This document shows positions 62,323 through 64,000 of a stretch of 64,000 nucleotides of DNA, piece after piece. The notes under the pieces are model-generated. The model searched no databases. It was not told the DNA's origin and worked only from the letters and a program-made list of their open reading frames with translations. Each line of letters begins with the position of its first letter. The first letter of the stretch is position 1. The DNA is from Oceanobacillus timonensis (GTDB taxonomy: Bacteria > Bacillota > Bacilli > Bacillales > Amphibacillaceae), in contig NZ_LT800497.1 of the NCBI RefSeq assembly GCF_900166635.1, positions 2,074,378 to 2,138,377 of the forward strand, read 5' to 3'. The translations under genes and the position numbers were made by a program.

Positions 62323-62373
62323 TTTTTAAAAATACAAAGACGAACCGAATTTTCGAAAGTGTATTTTTAAAAA
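62323..62373 (-). terminator. Hairpin after the IS1182 transposase gene
   Basis: TTTTTAAAAATAC (62323-62335) and GTATTTTTAAAAA (62361-62373) form a long AT-rich stem just beyond the transposase stop. Confidence 0.55.
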
Positions 62374-62378
62374 CAAAA

Positions 62379-63740
62379 TTATGCAGTTTGTTGTTGTTGA
62401 ATAAGCTCAGCTTGGATGCGATCCGCAGCTAATTTGGAAGCATTATAAATCAAAGCGACCATATCAAAATGGACTTTCGCACGCTTTCCAGTACGATAAC
62501 GAACATTGTTTAGCTGATAGAACTCTTTCAGATAAGCATTGACACGTTCTACTGCTGTCCGTTGTTTAAAAATCTTTTTCCAAGCTCTTGATCCGCGTGC
62601 AGGCGCAGTATAACGTCTTAAATCCGTAGTTATCTTGACTTTATACACTTTTTGACAGATACCTTCGTTCGCAAGTGGGCAGTCGCTGCATTCCTTTGGT
62701 CTGGTATATTTCAATGTTTCGTATTTTGGATCAAAGCTATCATATTTATAGGAATGTTCTCGAAAACAGGTTGGGGCAAAATTCTTATCAAACCCAATCA
62801 TTTCGCCTTCATTGCGCTTATTATAGGCAATGACAGACTGTTGTCCCATGCGATGAATCTGTTCATAAATCGGCTCGAAATCGTAACCAGCATCTAGCGT
62901 ATTATAATGAACAGTGGTAAGAGGAAGGCGCTGGTCCGTTCCCTTTAATAAGGCGATAGCGGCTTTTCCATCATTTAAGCTGCCAGATGAAAACAAGGAT
63001 TGTAGAATATACTGGCTTGATGTACCAACTGCGAGATGTCCTTTGTAGCCAAACCAGTATTCATTTTTACCGTCTGCATTCTTTTTCACACCCCATTTGG
63101 GGGCTAGTGGTACTTCTGCACGCAAGATGTCTAACGGAACGTCTAACTGTGCTTCGATTTTCTTTTCATACAATGGCAGGTTTGCTTCCTTTTCTGCTTG
63201 TTCTTGAAGGTACTGTTCGCGTTCTTCTTTGGATTTACGCCCACGCTTTTTGGGCGCAGCTTCCGGTTTTTCTTCTTTTTGAACGGGTGCCTTATCTCGT
63301 GCTTCAAAATGGGTGGCATCAATGGCAATGACTTCATCGGCAATAAACCCTTCTGTGACAGCTGCCAGCGTTACGCTTTCGAAGGATTTTTCTAAAATAT
63401 CTGATTCACTCAGTTTCGTTACGAGACGAGAATACGCAGCTTCTGATGGAATAGCGTCGGAAACCAGAAATCCGCAGTTCATTTTAAAGATAAAGTCATC
63501 ATTGAGACGCTTGATTAAGTCTTTGATCGTTGGGATGCGTTCGATGTAGCGAATAAAAAAGGAAATAATCATCCCTGCATAATTTAGCTCAACAGGCGCT
63601 CCCAGCCGGGATTTCTTATTAATCGCATGATAAATAAGATCCAGATCAATCGCTGAAATAATCGCTTCATATTTTTGGGTAGGTTCCATGTCATATAATT
63701 CTTGGATGCCAAATAGGCTCGGTTGTCGTATAATGGTCAT
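62379..63740 (-). CDS. IS1182-family transposase
   Basis: The 453-residue DDE transposase has an N-terminal DUF772-type domain (NKKSRLGAPVELNYAGMIIS, then FIRYIERIPTIKDLIKRL). The catalytic residues are in VIAIDATHFEARDK, TLDAGYDFEPIYEQ and RTAVERVNAYLKEF, and a cysteine cluster sits in CSDCPLANEGICQ. The middle is rich in Lys/Glu (residues 150-190). GGAGGAG lies before the ATG and is part of an inverted repeat that could hide it. The gene is intact. Confidence 0.93.
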   Translation of the reverse strand: MTIIRQPSLFGIQELYDMEPTQKYEAIISAIDLDLIYHAINKKSRLGAPVELNYAGMIISFFIRYIERIPTIKDLIKRLNDDFIFKMNCGFLVSDAIPSEAAYSRLVTKLSESDILEKSFESVTLAAVTEGFIADEVIAIDATHFEARDKAPVQKEEKPEAAPKKRGRKSKEEREQYLQEQAEKEANLPLYEKKIEAQLDVPLDILRAEVPLAPKWGVKKNADGKNEYWFGYKGHLAVGTSSQYILQSLFSSGSLNDGKAAIALLKGTDQRLPLTTVHYNTLDAGYDFEPIYEQIHRMGQQSVIAYNKRNEGEMIGFDKNFAPTCFREHSYKYDSFDPKYETLKYTRPKECSDCPLANEGICQKVYKVKITTDLRRYTAPARGSRAWKKIFKQRTAVERVNAYLKEFYQLNNVRYRTGKRAKVHFDMVALIYNASKLAADRIQAELIQQQQTA

Positions 63741-63814
63741 AAGAAGTACTCCTCCAGTCTTTTTATGGTTTTCTTGTCAACTACCATTATACAAGATTTG
63801 GGGAGGTACTTCTT
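63741..63814 (-). promoter_or_regulatory. RBS-sequestering inverted repeat and promoter of the IS1182 transposase
   Basis: AAGAAGTACTCCTCC (63741-63755) overlaps the transposase RBS and pairs with GGGAGGTACTTCTT (63801-63814). A TATAAT on the minus strand (63792-63787) lies between the arms. A transcript that starts inside would lack the upstream arm, while read-through from outside would fold and hide the RBS. Confidence 0.5.
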
Positions 63815-63867
63815 TTTTCATGTCCTGAACTCATTGGGGCACAAGGGATAAGAATTATGAAATTCAT

Positions 63868-64000
63868 TCAATTATCTAAAAGAACGAGCTGATTCATCAG
63901 CTGATCCAGTTCTTGGCTGCAGTTTACAGTTTCCTTGGCTCCTAAACCATTTTTTTGTGCTTGTTGTAACATTTCACTTCGCTTTTGAACAATAGACAGT
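63868..64000 (-). CDS. Spo0E-like aspartyl-phosphate phosphatase, 5' part outside the window
   Basis: The last 43 codons of a minus-strand gene read VQKRSEMLQQAQKNGLGA and then the Spo0E-family motif CSQELDQLMNQ. Spo0E-like proteins dephosphorylate Spo0A-P and delay sporulation. The stop codon lies inside the terminal inverted repeat of the IS1182 element, so the final residues (DN) may derive from the insertion. The N-terminus is not visible. Confidence 0.8.
   Translation of the reverse strand, partial: LSIVQKRSEMLQQAQKNGLGAKETVNCSQELDQLMNQLVLLDN

Larger units (their letters stand above)
62298..63873 (-). mobile_element. IS1182-family insertion sequence
   Basis: The 1576-bp segment is bounded by a perfect 22-bp inverted repeat (62298-62319 and 63852-63873) and contains one transposase gene. 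The right repeat overlaps the stop codon of the Spo0E-like gene. No flanking target duplication is obvious. The repeat could instead reflect insertion into a host palindrome, as this family prefers such targets. Confidence 0.75.

Noticed and set aside
1..64000. CRISPR arrays, tRNA and rRNA genes
   Set aside because: No regularly spaced repeats and no tRNA or rRNA-like segments were noticed on reading through the window.

Overview
The window is a chromosomal segment of a low-GC, spore-forming Bacillaceae bacterium, probably Oceanobacillus or a close relative. This is inferred from gene content, AAGGAGG-type ribosome binding sites with many GTG/TTG starts, and gene order shared with Bacillus subtilis: ecsA-ecsB, an M20 amidohydrolase, hmoB, pbpF, hemE-hemH-hemY, then yhfH, yhfI, lplJ, comK, yhjE, a sipV-like gene and addB-addA. 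No rRNA, tRNA or CRISPR array was seen.

Region 1 (1-29.8 kb) is mostly conserved backbone. It holds the Ecs ABC transporter, a PAP2 phosphatase, a class A PBP, the late haem pathway behind a PerR-like box, two tandem paralogous lipoproteins, oligoendopeptidase F, a 43-residue zinc-ribbon protein, lipoate ligase, a short ComK, a type I signal peptidase and the AddAB helicase-nuclease. Decayed coding fragments lie at about 12.2, 17.8 and 19.9 kb.

Region 2 (30-40.9 kb) holds YisL, a membrane-anchored GH13 protein whose catalytic residues appear lost, an XRE-DUF1232 regulator with a palindromic operator over its promoter, a RodA-type SEDS protein, Ddl, an ABC1/UbiB kinase-like protein, GMP reductase, a short-chain dehydrogenase (SDR) and an Rpn-family nuclease. 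A degenerate inverted copy of the SDR 3' end lies just beyond the nuclease gene.

Region 3 (41-55 kb) is an AT-rich accessory island: an orphan immunity archive with no intact toxin gene. It contains two intact SUKH (SMI1/KNR4) proteins and one SUKH gene split by an IS4-family element with a 9-bp target duplication. It also contains a DUF6985-like protein, an ADP-ribosylglycohydrolase, a DUF600/YezG protein, an Imm22-like protein, two paralogous polytopic membrane proteins sharing a 107-bp identical 3' segment, and several coding remnants. IS66, IS4 and IS110 elements sit inside it. The IS110 element carries a long structured non-coding region upstream of its recombinase, a candidate bridge RNA.

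Region 4 (55-64 kb) returns to backbone: a YtcJ-like amidohydrolase, HMG-CoA lyase with a cre site, an XRE-cupin regulator, a HIT protein, and the sigma-W-type yuaF-floT operon. An IS1182-family element follows, sitting at the 3' end of a Spo0E-like gene that runs off the window.
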